64,000 bases of DNA from Methylocystis echinoides (GTDB lineage Bacteria > Pseudomonadota > Alphaproteobacteria > Rhizobiales > Beijerinckiaceae): contig NZ_CP156084.1 of NCBI RefSeq assembly GCF_040687965.1, positions 3,348,501 to 3,412,500 of the forward strand, read 5' to 3'. Under the pieces are notes generated by a model. That model worked only from the letters and a program-made list of their open reading frames with translations, searched no databases and was not told where the DNA came from. Below, in pieces: positions 1 through 7,907 of the stretch. Made by a program: the position numbers and the translations under genes. Within the stretch, counting starts at the first letter, position 1, and every line of letters begins with the position of its first letter.

Positions 1-593
1 CCTTCGGCAATGTTCTCCTTGGCGGGCTGCTGCTCACCTACGATCCGGGCATGATGCAGCGCCTGTCCGGCTTCCTGCCGGATATCTTCACGCATCCGCA
101 CGCGGCCCGCACGGTCGGATTGCTCTGCCTTGGTTTCGTCGCGCTCTATATCGCGGGCTCGCTGATGCATTTCCGGCCGTTCCGCTTCGGCCGCTTCGAG
201 ATTCTCTATCCGCGCCCCGACATCATGGTGCGGCAGCTGTTCGCGGCGCCGCTGGAGCTGATCGGCGCCGCCGGCATCATCTATTTCGCGCTGCCCGAGC
301 AGGGAAATCCAGGCTATATCGTTGTCCTCGGGGCCTTTCTCTTGTCCTTCTCGGCGGCGCTCGTCTCCCATGCGCCGGGCGGGCTCGGCGTTTTCGAACT
401 CATCTTCATCAATCTGATGCCGGACGTCCCGCGCCTGCAGGTGCTGGCCGCGCTGCTGGTCTGGCGGCTTTTCTATCTCATCATTCCGCTGCTCGCGGCG
501 CTCATCGTCGTGGCGCTGTTCGAGCGCAAGAAGCTCGTCGAAAAGCTGCGCCACGCCGTCGAGGGCGAGACGGAAGGACCGCCGCCTGCGTAG
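1..593 (+). CDS. YbhN/UPF0104-type integral membrane protein, 3' part
   Basis: The open frame runs in from the left edge (codons start at base 3) and ends at a TAG at 591-593, so the N-terminus is missing. The visible 196 residues are very hydrophobic with four or more membrane spans. The signature S-H-A-P-G-G-L-G-V-F-E lies about 75 residues before the end. That PGGLGVFE block is typical of the lysylphosphatidylglycerol synthase transmembrane/UPF0104 family, whose members are flippases or lipid-modifying membrane proteins. The soluble catalytic domain found in true MprF is not attached at this C-terminus. The substrate cannot be told from the sequence. The tail is charged and proline-rich. 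Confidence 0.75.
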   Translation, partial: FGNVLLGGLLLTYDPGMMQRLSGFLPDIFTHPHAARTVGLLCLGFVALYIAGSLMHFRPFRFGRFEILYPRPDIMVRQLFAAPLELIGAAGIIYFALPEQGNPGYIVVLGAFLLSFSAALVSHAPGGLGVFELIFINLMPDVPRLQVLAALLVWRLFYLIIPLLAALIVVALFERKKLVEKLRHAVEGETEGPPPA

Positions 594-596
594 GCC

Positions 597-637
597 GCGG
601 GACATCCCTCCCTGCAAGGGGGAGAGACGGGGAAGCT
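597..637. repeat. degenerate REP-like palindrome
   Basis: CATCCCTCCCTGCAAGGGGGAGAG is present just after the first gene. It is an imperfect member of the GC-rich palindrome family that recurs through the window, and it separates two convergent genes. Confidence 0.4.
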
Positions 638-657
638 TTGGACGTCGCCGGTAGCGC

Positions 658-933
658 TCAGATGCGATACTGCTGGAGGCGGGTGGTGCGCAGGCCAGCG
701 AGGCCGTGCTGGTCGATCGACATTTGCCAGCTCAAGAACTCGTCGACCGTAAGCGTGTAGCGACTGCACGCCTCGTCGAGCGAGAGAAGTCCGCCGCGCA
801 CCGCGGCGACGACTTCCGCCTTGCGGCGAATGACCCAGCGCTTTGTCGTCGGCGGGGGGAGGTCGGCGATGGTCAGTGGGCTGCCGTCGGGGCCGATCAC
901 ATATTTGACACGCGGACGATGCGTCTCGGTCAT
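658..933 (-). CDS. sciP: SciP, cell-cycle inhibitor of CtrA (DUF1153)
   Basis: This 91-residue protein is a near match, from memory, to Caulobacter SciP: conserved VKYVIGPDGSPLTIADLPPP at the N-terminus, then RRKAEVVAAVRGG, a helix-turn-helix core with LSLDEACSRY, and a C-terminal GLAGLRTTRLQQYR. In Caulobacter, SciP is a small helix-turn-helix protein that binds CtrA (and DNA) and blocks transcription of CtrA targets in G1 cells. The full family length is present. The gene stands alone and is convergent with the preceding membrane gene. A CtrA-like half-site pair lies 59-73 bp upstream of the start (992-1006), which fits the known control of sciP by CtrA. Confidence 0.93.
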   Translation of the reverse strand: MTETHRPRVKYVIGPDGSPLTIADLPPPTTKRWVIRRKAEVVAAVRGGLLSLDEACSRYTLTVDEFLSWQMSIDQHGLAGLRTTRLQQYRI

Positions 934-991
934 TTCGTCGAACTCACAAACTCTACAATCACACAGTGGCGACGTTATAGCGCAAGCCCTT

Positions 992-1006
992 TTAATATTT
1001 GCCTAA
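992..1006 (-). promoter_or_regulatory. CtrA-like box upstream of sciP
   Basis: Read on the minus strand the site is TTAG-N7-TTAA, one mismatch from the CtrA consensus TTAA-N7-TTAA. It sits in the AT-rich stretch before sciP, about 60 bp from the ATG. The function is inferred. Confidence 0.45.
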
Positions 1007-1082
1007 AGGACCAAACGCTTAGGCGAATGGATTTAAACCAATTGTTAGAAGGTGCGGCGCCGGCCCCGCTTGTTGATCCGCC

Positions 1083-1805
1083 TCAAAAACGCGTCGTCAG
1101 CTGCGTGAGCCATTCCGGCGAGGCGGACACCAGCGCGGCTTCGAGAGACTTGTCCGCGCCGCTGACGATCAATACGCCGAGCGCCAGAAACAGAAGTCCC
1201 AGCGCCTGTTTCAGTCCCTTCGAGGCAGCAAGGAGCGGATCGCGCCAGCGCGCGAAAGCCTGGCGCGACAGCAGGCCGAGAAGGAGCAGGGGCGCGGCGG
1301 CGCCGAGGCCGAAGACGCCCATGGTCGCGCCGACGGCGGGAATATCCTCGCCTTGCGCCGCCAGAACTGAGGCCGCGCCCAGGGTCGGCCCGACGCAGGG
1401 GCTCCAGACCGCGCCAAGCAGCAGCCCGACGGTAAATTGCCCGAACAGGCCGCGCGATCGCGTATCGCCGAAGGCGGCGTTGAGCCGGTCGCTCATCGGC
1501 CCCGCCGCGGCGGCGACCCGGGCCTGTAGGACCGGGAAGAGCAGAAGCACGCCAAGAGCGATCATCAAGGCCGCCGCCGCGCCTCGGAAGACGTCGACGT
1601 CGAGGCCGATGGAAAAACCGATCGTCGCCACGAAAAGCCCGATGACGACAAAGGAGAGCGCGACCCCCAGGGCGAGCAGAGCCGGCGCCCATTTATGTTC
1701 AGCCGCCGCCGCGCCCAGCACGAGCGGCAGCAGCGGCAGCACGCAGGGAGAGAGCGCCGAAAGCAGCCCGGCGAGAAAAGCGAGGCCGAGGGCGCCGGCG
1801 CCCAT
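1083..1805 (-). CDS. ccdA: CcdA-family thiol-disulfide membrane transporter
   Basis: This 240-residue protein has six predicted membrane spans. Two half-repeats each carry a membrane cysteine: LSPCVLPLLPL near residue 20 and WSPCVGPTLGAA near residue 135. These form the reactive cysteine pair of the short CcdA/DsbD-beta family, which passes electrons from cytoplasmic thioredoxin across the inner membrane to periplasmic thiol proteins. The ATG at 1805 (MGAGALG) is preferred over an upstream in-frame start at 1859, because the latter lies inside the thioredoxin gene and adds a non-membrane stretch. It directly follows the periplasmic thioredoxin gene on the same strand with one base between them, so this is an operon of a reductant transporter and its partner. 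Confidence 0.88.
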   Translation of the reverse strand: MGAGALGLAFLAGLLSALSPCVLPLLPLVLGAAAAEHKWAPALLALGVALSFVVIGLFVATIGFSIGLDVDVFRGAAAALMIALGVLLLFPVLQARVAAAAGPMSDRLNAAFGDTRSRGLFGQFTVGLLLGAVWSPCVGPTLGAASVLAAQGEDIPAVGATMGVFGLGAAAPLLLLGLLSRQAFARWRDPLLAASKGLKQALGLLFLALGVLIVSGADKSLEAALVSASPEWLTQLTTRF

Positions 1806-1806
1806 G

Positions 1807-2199
1807 TCAGAGCGCCTTGTCGAGCAGGTCGGAGATGGCTTTGGGATTGGTCTCGCCAACCGAGCGGCCGACTTCCTTCCCGCCCTTGAAGACGATGATC
1901 GTGCTCTGCGCGGAGGCCTTCAACGCCCGCACCGCCTCTTTCTGGCCGTCGAAATCCACGCGGAACGCTTCCGCGCCCGAGAATTTGGGATCGGCTTCGA
2001 GTTTGTGGAGGATTGGCTCCTGGGCCCGGCAGGTCGGGCACCAGGGGGCGTAGACATGCACGACGATCGGCTTGCCGGCGCCCTGCGCGGCTGCAAAGGC
2101 TTGCTGCGAAAACGCCTTCTCGGCGGCGACAGCCCCAGTGAGCGCGCCAAGAAGGGCGAAAGAGGCCAGAAAGGCGGGGAGGGCGCGGCGAGACAGCAT
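1807..2199 (-). CDS. periplasmic thioredoxin-fold protein
   Basis: This 130-residue protein has an N-terminal signal peptide (RR, hydrophobic core, A-V-A-A cleavage site near residue 26). It is followed by a thioredoxin fold with the active site WCPTC at about residues 54-58 and a late beta-strand region with STIIVFKGGKEVGRSVGE. The usual cis-proline position appears as serine-threonine, so the fold is slightly unusual there. The gene is immediately upstream of ccdA, which suggests that CcdA recycles it. Likely roles are cytochrome c maturation or periplasmic thiol reduction, but the sequence does not decide which. Confidence 0.82.
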   Translation of the reverse strand: MLSRRALPAFLASFALLGALTGAVAAEKAFSQQAFAAAQGAGKPIVVHVYAPWCPTCRAQEPILHKLEADPKFSGAEAFRVDFDGQKEAVRALKASAQSTIIVFKGGKEVGRSVGETNPKAISDLLDKAL

Positions 2200-2276
2200 G
2201 AAGAGGTCCTTTCCGAAAATGGGCGTCTCAGGTTAGATCGAGGCTCGAGGCGTCTCTTGCAAGATCGGCGAAGGTT

Positions 2277-2888
2277 ATGAACGGCTGTGTCGGCGTTCTG
2301 CTCGCGGGCGGTCTCGCCCGGCGGATGGGCGGTGGCGACAAGCCGCTGCTGGCGCTGGGCGGGCGTCCGATTTTGGCGGAGGCGATCGAGCGCTTGCGTC
2401 CGCAATGCGCTGCCCTGGTCCTCAACGCCAACGGCGATCCGGCGCGCTTTTCCGCCTTTGGTCTACCGGTCGTCGCCGACAGCGTCGTGGGCTTTGCAGG
2501 TCCGCTCGCGGGCGTGCTGGCGGGAATGGATCACGCGCGCGCCAATTCTCCCCATGTGACGGATATCCTCAGCGCTCCGGCCGATACGCCCTTTCTGCCC
2601 GCCGACCTCGTCGAGCGTCTCGGCGCTGCGCGGCAGGCGGCGAGGGCTCAAATCGCCGTGGCGGCGTCGGGCGGGCGCGTCCATCATGCGGTGGCGCTTT
2701 GGCCCGTGGCGCTGCGCGAGGACCTGCGCCGGGCGCTCGTCGAAGAGGACGTCCGGAAAGTGTCCGCTTTTATCGCGCGCTATTCCAATGTGACTGTCGA
2801 TTGGCCGGTTGCGCGATACGACCCGTTTTTCAATGTCAACCGCCCGGAGGACGTTGGGCGGGCGGAGGAAATTCTGGCCAAGTTTTGA
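2277..2888 (+). CDS. mobA: molybdenum cofactor guanylyltransferase MobA
   Basis: This 203-residue protein begins with the nucleotide-binding signature LLAGGLARRMGGGDKPLL, and then has GPLAGVLAGM and the metal-binding APADTPFLP region. This is the Rossmann-like nucleotidyltransferase that joins GMP from GTP to molybdopterin, giving the guanine dinucleotide cofactor used by DMSO-reductase-family enzymes such as formate dehydrogenase or nitrate reductase. The length is normal for MobA. It is divergent from the thioredoxin gene and convergent with the cysteine synthase gene. No molybdoenzyme is in the window. Confidence 0.9.
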   Translation: MNGCVGVLLAGGLARRMGGGDKPLLALGGRPILAEAIERLRPQCAALVLNANGDPARFSAFGLPVVADSVVGFAGPLAGVLAGMDHARANSPHVTDILSAPADTPFLPADLVERLGAARQAARAQIAVAASGGRVHHAVALWPVALREDLRRALVEEDVRKVSAFIARYSNVTVDWPVARYDPFFNVNRPEDVGRAEEILAKF

Positions 2889-2914
2889 GCCCAGTCCTTG
2901 CGGAAGGGCCATGA

Positions 2915-3946
2915 TCACACGAACCCGGGATCGATCGCGACCTGCCTCTCGAGCCATTTCGGCGTCGGCAGGTTCAGGCTGCGCAGGAAGTCGATGTTGA
3001 ACAGCTTCGACGCATAGCGGGCGCCGCCGTCGCAGAGGATGGTCACGATGGTGTGGCCGGGGCCGAGGTCGCGCGCGAGGCGGATGGCGCCCGCCACATT
3101 GATCCCCGAGGAGCCGCCGAGCAGCAGCCCTTCCTCTTCGGCGAGCGCGAAGACGATGTCCAGCGCTTCGCTGTCGGGGATCTGATAGGCGACGTCAATG
3201 GGCGCGCCTTCGAGATTGGCGGTGATGCGGCCCTGGCCGATCCCCTCCGTGATGGAAGAGCCCTCGGCCTTCAGCACGCCGCTCGTATAGTAGGAATACA
3301 GCGCCGCGCCGAAGGGGTCGGCGAGTCCGATCTTGATCTCGGGGTTGCGCGCCTTCAGCGCCATGCCAACGCCGGCGAGCGTCCCGCCCGTGCCGCAGGC
3401 GCAGACGAAGCCGTCGACCCTGCCGTCGAGGGCGTCGTAAATCTCCGGCCCGGTCGTGATGATATGCGCCTCGCGATTGGCGACGTTGTCGAACTGATTG
3501 GCCCAGACCGCGCCCGCCAGGTCTTCCTTCGCCAGCCGCTCGGCGAGGCGGCCGGAAAGCTTCACATAATTATTGGGATTGGCGTAGGGGACGGCCGGCA
3601 CTTCGACGAGCTGCGCGCCCTGCAGCCGCAGCATGTCCTTCTTTTCCTGGCTCTGCGTCTCGGGAATGACGATCACTGTGCGAAAGCCCATGGCGTTGGC
3701 GACAAGCGCCAGGCCGATGCCGGTGTTGCCCGCCGTGCCCTCGACGATGACGCCGCCCGCCTTGAGCGCGCCCTTGGCGATGGCGTCCTCCACGATGAAG
3801 AGGGCGGCGCGGTCTTTCACCGAGCCGCCGGGATTCATGAACTCCGCCTTGCCCAGGATGCGGCAGCCGGTGGCTTTGGACGCGGCGCGCAATTCGATGA
3901 GCGGCGTGCGGCCGATGGCCTCGATGACGCTGGCGGCGATGGTCAT
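2915..3946 (-). CDS. cysK: cysteine synthase A (O-acetylserine sulfhydrylase)
   Basis: This 343-residue PLP enzyme shows the lysine motif GGSVKDRAA at about residues 40-48. It also has the substrate loop EGTAGNTGIGLA, a phosphate-binding GTGGTLAG near residue 187 and the SSGIN region near the C-terminus. It condenses O-acetyl-L-serine with sulfide to L-cysteine in the cytoplasm. It is about 20-30 residues longer than Escherichia coli CysK, with a C-terminal extension (FNIDFLRSLNLPTPKWLERQ) that is usual in the alphaproteobacterial form. It is the only gene of sulfate assimilation here, and it stands alone. Confidence 0.9.
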   Translation of the reverse strand: MTIAASVIEAIGRTPLIELRAASKATGCRILGKAEFMNPGGSVKDRAALFIVEDAIAKGALKAGGVIVEGTAGNTGIGLALVANAMGFRTVIVIPETQSQEKKDMLRLQGAQLVEVPAVPYANPNNYVKLSGRLAERLAKEDLAGAVWANQFDNVANREAHIITTGPEIYDALDGRVDGFVCACGTGGTLAGVGMALKARNPEIKIGLADPFGAALYSYYTSGVLKAEGSSITEGIGQGRITANLEGAPIDVAYQIPDSEALDIVFALAEEEGLLLGGSSGINVAGAIRLARDLGPGHTIVTILCDGGARYASKLFNIDFLRSLNLPTPKWLERQVAIDPGFV

Positions 3947-3979
3947 GAAACGATTCCTGTAGAGGCGGGGAGGCTTTTC

Positions 3980-4861
3980 CTAGCCGGAAGCGGCGCTCTG
4001 CTCAAAGGCAAAACTGGCGCCGTGGCGCGCTTGCGCCCCCGGCGCGAGAATGCGCATGGACGGCTTTTGATAGAGGTCGCCATGGAAATCCTCGGGATCG
4101 CCATAGCCGGTCCAGGGCTCGATGCAGAGATAGGGCGCCGGCGGCAGCGTCCAGAAACCGACATGCGGGAAATCGTCGAGCGTCACCTTCAGCCGCGCGC
4201 CGGCGCCATTGTCGAAGGCGAGGCTGCGGCTGTTCAAATTCAGGAAGCACAAGGCGTCGCGGGCGAACATCGACGGCTCGAGCGGCAGCCGGGCGCCTTC
4301 GAGCGGCGTCCTCCGCACCGGTTTGGAGAAGAGGCCCCCCGGTCCGATGACCGGGACCTCCGGGCTTTCGGGCTTCTCGAAAATGATCGCATGCTCGGCT
4401 GTCGAGCCCGCGAGCGGCCAGCGGAAGGCCGGATGCAGGCCGCAGGCGTAGGGCAGGGGGCGCGGGTCGGTGTTGGTCACGATGAGATTATTCTCGAGCG
4501 CGCCCTTGCGCAGCTGAAACTCCACTTCGAATCGGAAGGCGAAGGGATAGAGCGCGTGCGTCTCGGCGTCGTCCAGCAGGACGAGCCGCAGATAGTCGGG
4601 CCGGCGCTCGGCGATTTCGAAACATTTCTTCCAGGCGAAGCCGTGGAGCGCCAGCGGATAGGTCTTCCCCTCGACGGCGACGCGCCCGTCGCGCGTCCAG
4701 CCGACGACGGGAAACAGAACCGGCGCCGTACGGTCCCAAACTTTGGGGTCGTTGGCCCAGATCATGTCGACGCCATCGGCGCGCCAAGCGGAAAGCTCTG
4801 CGCCAAAGGGGAGAATTTCGGCGCTGTCGCCGTCGGCTTCGAGAAGAATCGCGTCGCGCAT
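3980..4861 (-). CDS. aldose 1-epimerase family protein (LacX-like)
   Basis: This 293-residue protein has the galactose mutarotase fold. Recognisable parts are FPVVGWTRDG near the N-terminus, HGFAWKKCFE with the catalytic histidine, the CGLHPAFRWPL block with the second histidine around residue 145, and a late CIEPWTGYGDPEDF with the conserved glutamate. The LacX-like group acts on hexose or hexose-phosphate anomers, but the exact sugar cannot be read. The gene shares its strand with cysK and lies 33 bases upstream of it. Transcription from a common promoter is possible. Confidence 0.82.
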   Translation of the reverse strand: MRDAILLEADGDSAEILPFGAELSAWRADGVDMIWANDPKVWDRTAPVLFPVVGWTRDGRVAVEGKTYPLALHGFAWKKCFEIAERRPDYLRLVLLDDAETHALYPFAFRFEVEFQLRKGALENNLIVTNTDPRPLPYACGLHPAFRWPLAGSTAEHAIIFEKPESPEVPVIGPGGLFSKPVRRTPLEGARLPLEPSMFARDALCFLNLNSRSLAFDNGAGARLKVTLDDFPHVGFWTLPPAPYLCIEPWTGYGDPEDFHGDLYQKPSMRILAPGAQARHGASFAFEQSAASG

Positions 4862-4987
4862 TGCCTGACCTTTGCATGTCCGGACGGTCCTGTCGCGTCG
4901 CGGGCTTGAGACAGGGCAGGGCCGCCGATAGTGTCGCCTCTCGAAAACCCATCGGCGCTACGGGGGTTCATTTTTCGAGGAGCGAAC

Positions 4988-5641
4988 GTGGCTACCAAGC
5001 TCTTGCCGTTGTTTTTTACATCCTTCACAACGCTGCTCGCTGTCATCAACCCGTTCGAAGTTCTGCCGGTCTTTCTGTCCCTCACCCACGACAAGGACGA
5101 CGCCGGGCGTCGCCGGATCGCTTTTCTCGCCTCCCTCTATACGGCCCTGCTGATCCTGTTTTTCCTGTTCTTCGGCGTCCTCGTGCTCGAGATTTTCGGC
5201 GTGTCGCTGCACATGGTGCGGATCGCCGGCGGCATCGTCTTGACCCGCATCGGCTTTGAACTCTTTACCCCTTCGGATTCCGGCAAGAGCGCCTTCCTCG
5301 ACGCCGGCCCCGACGCCAATATCGCCTTCATGCCGCTGGCGATGCCGCTCATGTTCGGCCCCGGCGTGATCGCCACCGTGCTTGGCATGGTGGCGACGAT
5401 CGAGAAGTTCCCGAGCGAAATCGGGGGCTATGTGGCGATCCTGGCGGCTGGCGGACTCGCCGTCTTCGTTACCTACCTTTGCCTCGCCTTCGCCGGGCGG
5501 CTGGTGAAATGGCTCGGGCGCGCCGGGATCGACGCCGTCACCCGAATCGTCGGCTTCTTCGTCTCCGCCATGGGCGTGTCGCTGGTCTTCAACGGCATTA
5601 TGGGCGCGCTCGGCGCCTACGGGGTCAAGGTCGTGCTGTAG
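4988..5641 (+). CDS. MarC family integral membrane protein
   Basis: This 217-residue protein has six predicted membrane spans and the family pattern AVINPFEVLPVFLSLT in the first span, with MPLAMPLMFGPGVIATV in the middle. MarC proteins (once linked to multiple antibiotic resistance, later shown not to be needed for it) have no firm function. I place the start at the GTG at 4988, because a clear GAGGAGCG ribosome site precedes it and the upstream residues are not membrane-like. An ATG at 4931 would add 19 residues. Nothing around it suggests a partner. Confidence 0.85.
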   Translation: MATKLLPLFFTSFTTLLAVINPFEVLPVFLSLTHDKDDAGRRRIAFLASLYTALLILFFLFFGVLVLEIFGVSLHMVRIAGGIVLTRIGFELFTPSDSGKSAFLDAGPDANIAFMPLAMPLMFGPGVIATVLGMVATIEKFPSEIGGYVAILAAGGLAVFVTYLCLAFAGRLVKWLGRAGIDAVTRIVGFFVSAMGVSLVFNGIMGALGAYGVKVVL

Positions 5642-5769
5642 CAAGGCCAGGGGGCGGCTTCCTGTGGATTTCCCCAGGGCGGCCTTAAAAGGCCCCCGGC
5701 CGGTGGGTTATGGCGAAGGCTTCCGGCCCGGCCGCTGCGCCGGACCTCAGCGATCAGCCGAGCCGCCCG

Positions 5770-7578
5770 ATGTCTGACATCATCGCTGCGCCGCGCGCCT
5801 TTCTCGGCGTCGAGCGCTCCATTCTGGGCCGTCCCTGGCGGGCGCGACTCGACGCGGCCGGCGAGGCGGCGGCGCTGGCGCTTTCCCAGACGCACGGGCT
5901 CGACGACCTTCTCGCCCGCGTCCTCGCCGGCCGCGGCGTCAGCGTGACCGAGGCCGCGCGCTATCTCGACCCGACGCTGCGCGATCTGATGCCCGACCCC
6001 TCGACCCTGACCGCCATGGACGAGGCGGTTGAGCGGCTGGGGCACGCCATCGAGACCGGCGAGCAGATCGCCGTTTTCGGCGATTACGACGTCGATGGCG
6101 CCTGTTCCTCGGCGCTGATCGTCGACTATTGGCGCGCGGCCGGGGCGCCCCAACCACTGGTGCACATTCCCGACCGCATCTTCGAGGGCTACGGCCCCAA
6201 CGCCGACGCCATTCGCATGCTCGCCGACAAGGGGGCGACGCTTCTGGTGACGGTCGACTGCGGCACGGCCAGCCACGAGCCCTTCGCCGTGGCGAGAGAA
6301 CGCGGCCTCGACGTGATCGTTCTCGATCACCATCAGGCCCCCGAAGACCTGCCTCGGGCCATCATCGTCAACCCCAACCGGCAGGACGATCTCTCGGGGC
6401 AGGGCGGTCTTTGCGCCGCCGGCGTCGTCTTTCTGGCGCTTGCGGGCCTCACCCGGCGGCTGCGGGCGAAGGGGTTCTGGGGAGAGGCGCGGCGCGCGCC
6501 CGACCTTCTCGCGTCGCTCGATCTCGTCGGCCTCGCCACCGTCGCCGACGTCGCCCCGCTCAAGGGACTCAATCGCGCCTTCGTCGCCAAGGGGCTCGCC
6601 GTCATGCATAACCGCGCGCGGCCGGGACTGGCGGCGCTGATGGACGCCGCCCGATTGGATGGGCCGCCCCGCGCCTATCATCTCGGCTTCGCGCTCGGGC
6701 CGCGGATCAACGCCGGCGGCCGGATCGGCGACGCCGGCCTCGGGGCGCGGCTTCTGACCCTCTCGGACCCGCTGGAGGCCACCCGCATCGCGCGCGAACT
6801 GGACCGGCTGAATGGCGAACGGCAGGTCATTGAAAGCCAGGCGCTGGAGGAGGCGATCGCGAAGGCGGAGCTGGCTTTCACGAGATCGAACCGCCTGTCC
6901 TGCCTCGTCGTCGAGGCCGACGACTGGCATCCGGGCGTCGTCGGATTGATCGCCTCACGGCTCAAGGACCGCTTCAACTTACCAGCGTTCGCATTTGCTT
7001 TTAATGGAGAAACAGGAACAGGTTCTGGTAGAAGTTTAAGTGGCGTGGACATTGGCCGGGCCGTCCGGCGCGCCGTCGATCTGGGGCTCGCCGTCAAGGG
7101 CGGCGGCCATGCGATGGCGGCCGGCGTCACCCTCTCCCGCGATAAGCTCTCCGACTTCCGAGCCTTCCTCGGCGACGTTCTGGCCGAGGCGGTCGACGCG
7201 GCGCGGGACGCGGACGCGCTGGTGATCGACGCCGCGCTTTCAGCGCGGGCCGTCAATCTGGAGCTCCTGCGGCGGGTCGAGAAGGCAGGCCCGTTCGGGC
7301 AGGGAAACCCGGAGCCCGTTTTTGCGCTGCCGGAACAACGGCTGACCGACGCCATGGTCGTCGGCGAGCGTCACGTCCGCGCCCGCCTGCGCTCGGGCGA
7401 CGGCGCCTCGATCGAGACCATCGCCTTTCGCTGCGTCGGCGCGCCGCTCGGCGACGCGCTGCTCAACGGGCGGGGCGAGCTTTTTCATGTCGCGGCCAGG
7501 CTCTCGCCCAACAGCTTCCGCGGCGTCGAGCGGGTGGAGGCCCGTCTGGTCGATCTGGCGCGCGCCGAAAAGCGTTAA
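5770..7578 (+). CDS. recJ: single-stranded-DNA-specific exonuclease RecJ
   Basis: This 602-residue protein has the DHH phosphoesterase core: FGDYDVDGA near residue 100, TVDCGTASHEPF near residue 160, and LDHHQAP near residue 185. The DHHA1 domain follows (ASRLKDRFNLP, then GSGRS and GGGHAMAAG), and then a C-terminal OB-like part. RecJ degrades single-stranded DNA 5' to 3' in recombination and mismatch repair. The ATG at 5770 fits family N-termini better than that at 5710. A 63-bp block at 6979-7041, coding for the conserved GSGRS region, uses almost only A/T-ending codons and stands out sharply from the rest of the gene. Confidence 0.93.
   Translation: MSDIIAAPRAFLGVERSILGRPWRARLDAAGEAAALALSQTHGLDDLLARVLAGRGVSVTEAARYLDPTLRDLMPDPSTLTAMDEAVERLGHAIETGEQIAVFGDYDVDGACSSALIVDYWRAAGAPQPLVHIPDRIFEGYGPNADAIRMLADKGATLLVTVDCGTASHEPFAVARERGLDVIVLDHHQAPEDLPRAIIVNPNRQDDLSGQGGLCAAGVVFLALAGLTRRLRAKGFWGEARRAPDLLASLDLVGLATVADVAPLKGLNRAFVAKGLAVMHNRARPGLAALMDAARLDGPPRAYHLGFALGPRINAGGRIGDAGLGARLLTLSDPLEATRIARELDRLNGERQVIESQALEEAIAKAELAFTRSNRLSCLVVEADDWHPGVVGLIASRLKDRFNLPAFAFAFNGETGTGSGRSLSGVDIGRAVRRAVDLGLAVKGGGHAMAAGVTLSRDKLSDFRAFLGDVLAEAVDAARDADALVIDAALSARAVNLELLRRVEKAGPFGQGNPEPVFALPEQRLTDAMVVGERHVRARLRSGDGASIETIAFRCVGAPLGDALLNGRGELFHVAARLSPNSFRGVERVEARLVDLARAEKR
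6979..7041 (+). other. AT-rich codon patch inside recJ
   Basis: Twenty-one consecutive codons are about 40% GC (25 of 63 bases), and 19 of them end in A or T. They include the rare TTA (twice), AGA, AGT (twice) and ACA (twice). The flanks are ordinary high-GC codons. The reading frame and the protein motif are intact. Confidence 0.8.
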
Positions 7579-7907
7579 CGATAACTGTGGCGCCCTGGAC
7601 ACAGCTGTTTCGGAAAACGCCGTCAGGGCGCAAGCTTTGGGCAATGTCTGATTTTCGCCGGATTTCCGCCCCCTTGCGGCCGCAGCCTGACCGTGTCGTT
7701 AACGCCGTTTTTAGACTTATGGAGGAAGCTTTCGGACGTTCGCTTCGTCATGGCCGGGCAGGCCATGCGGTCCGATCCACCGCCAGCGCGGCGGATGAGT
7801 CGGACGCGGGCGAAGTTCCGATAGCGGCCGCCGAACGTCGCCTTCGACAAGGACCGTTTCGCATGCGATTTGCCGTGTCCCGGGAGCGTGATTGCTTGTT
7901 GAGCCCT
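7579..7907 (+). promoter_or_regulatory. 329-bp leader region before rlpA with CtrA-like box
   Basis: No convincing gene is present. A GCGCCCTG / CAGGGCGC inverted repeat lies at about 7600-7632, possibly the end of the recJ transcript, although no T-run follows. TTAA-N7-TTTA at 7699-7713 is one mismatch from the CtrA consensus and could control the division-related gene that follows. Confidence 0.35.

Noticed and set aside
706-2280. A 524-codon forward frame opposite sciP, ccdA and the thioredoxin gene
   Set aside because: It is an antisense frame produced by high GC; the minus-strand genes have clear family motifs and this frame has none.
3053-4909. A 618-codon forward frame opposite cysK and the mutarotase gene
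   Set aside because: Antisense artefact of GC-rich codons; the opposite strand encodes two well-conserved enzymes.
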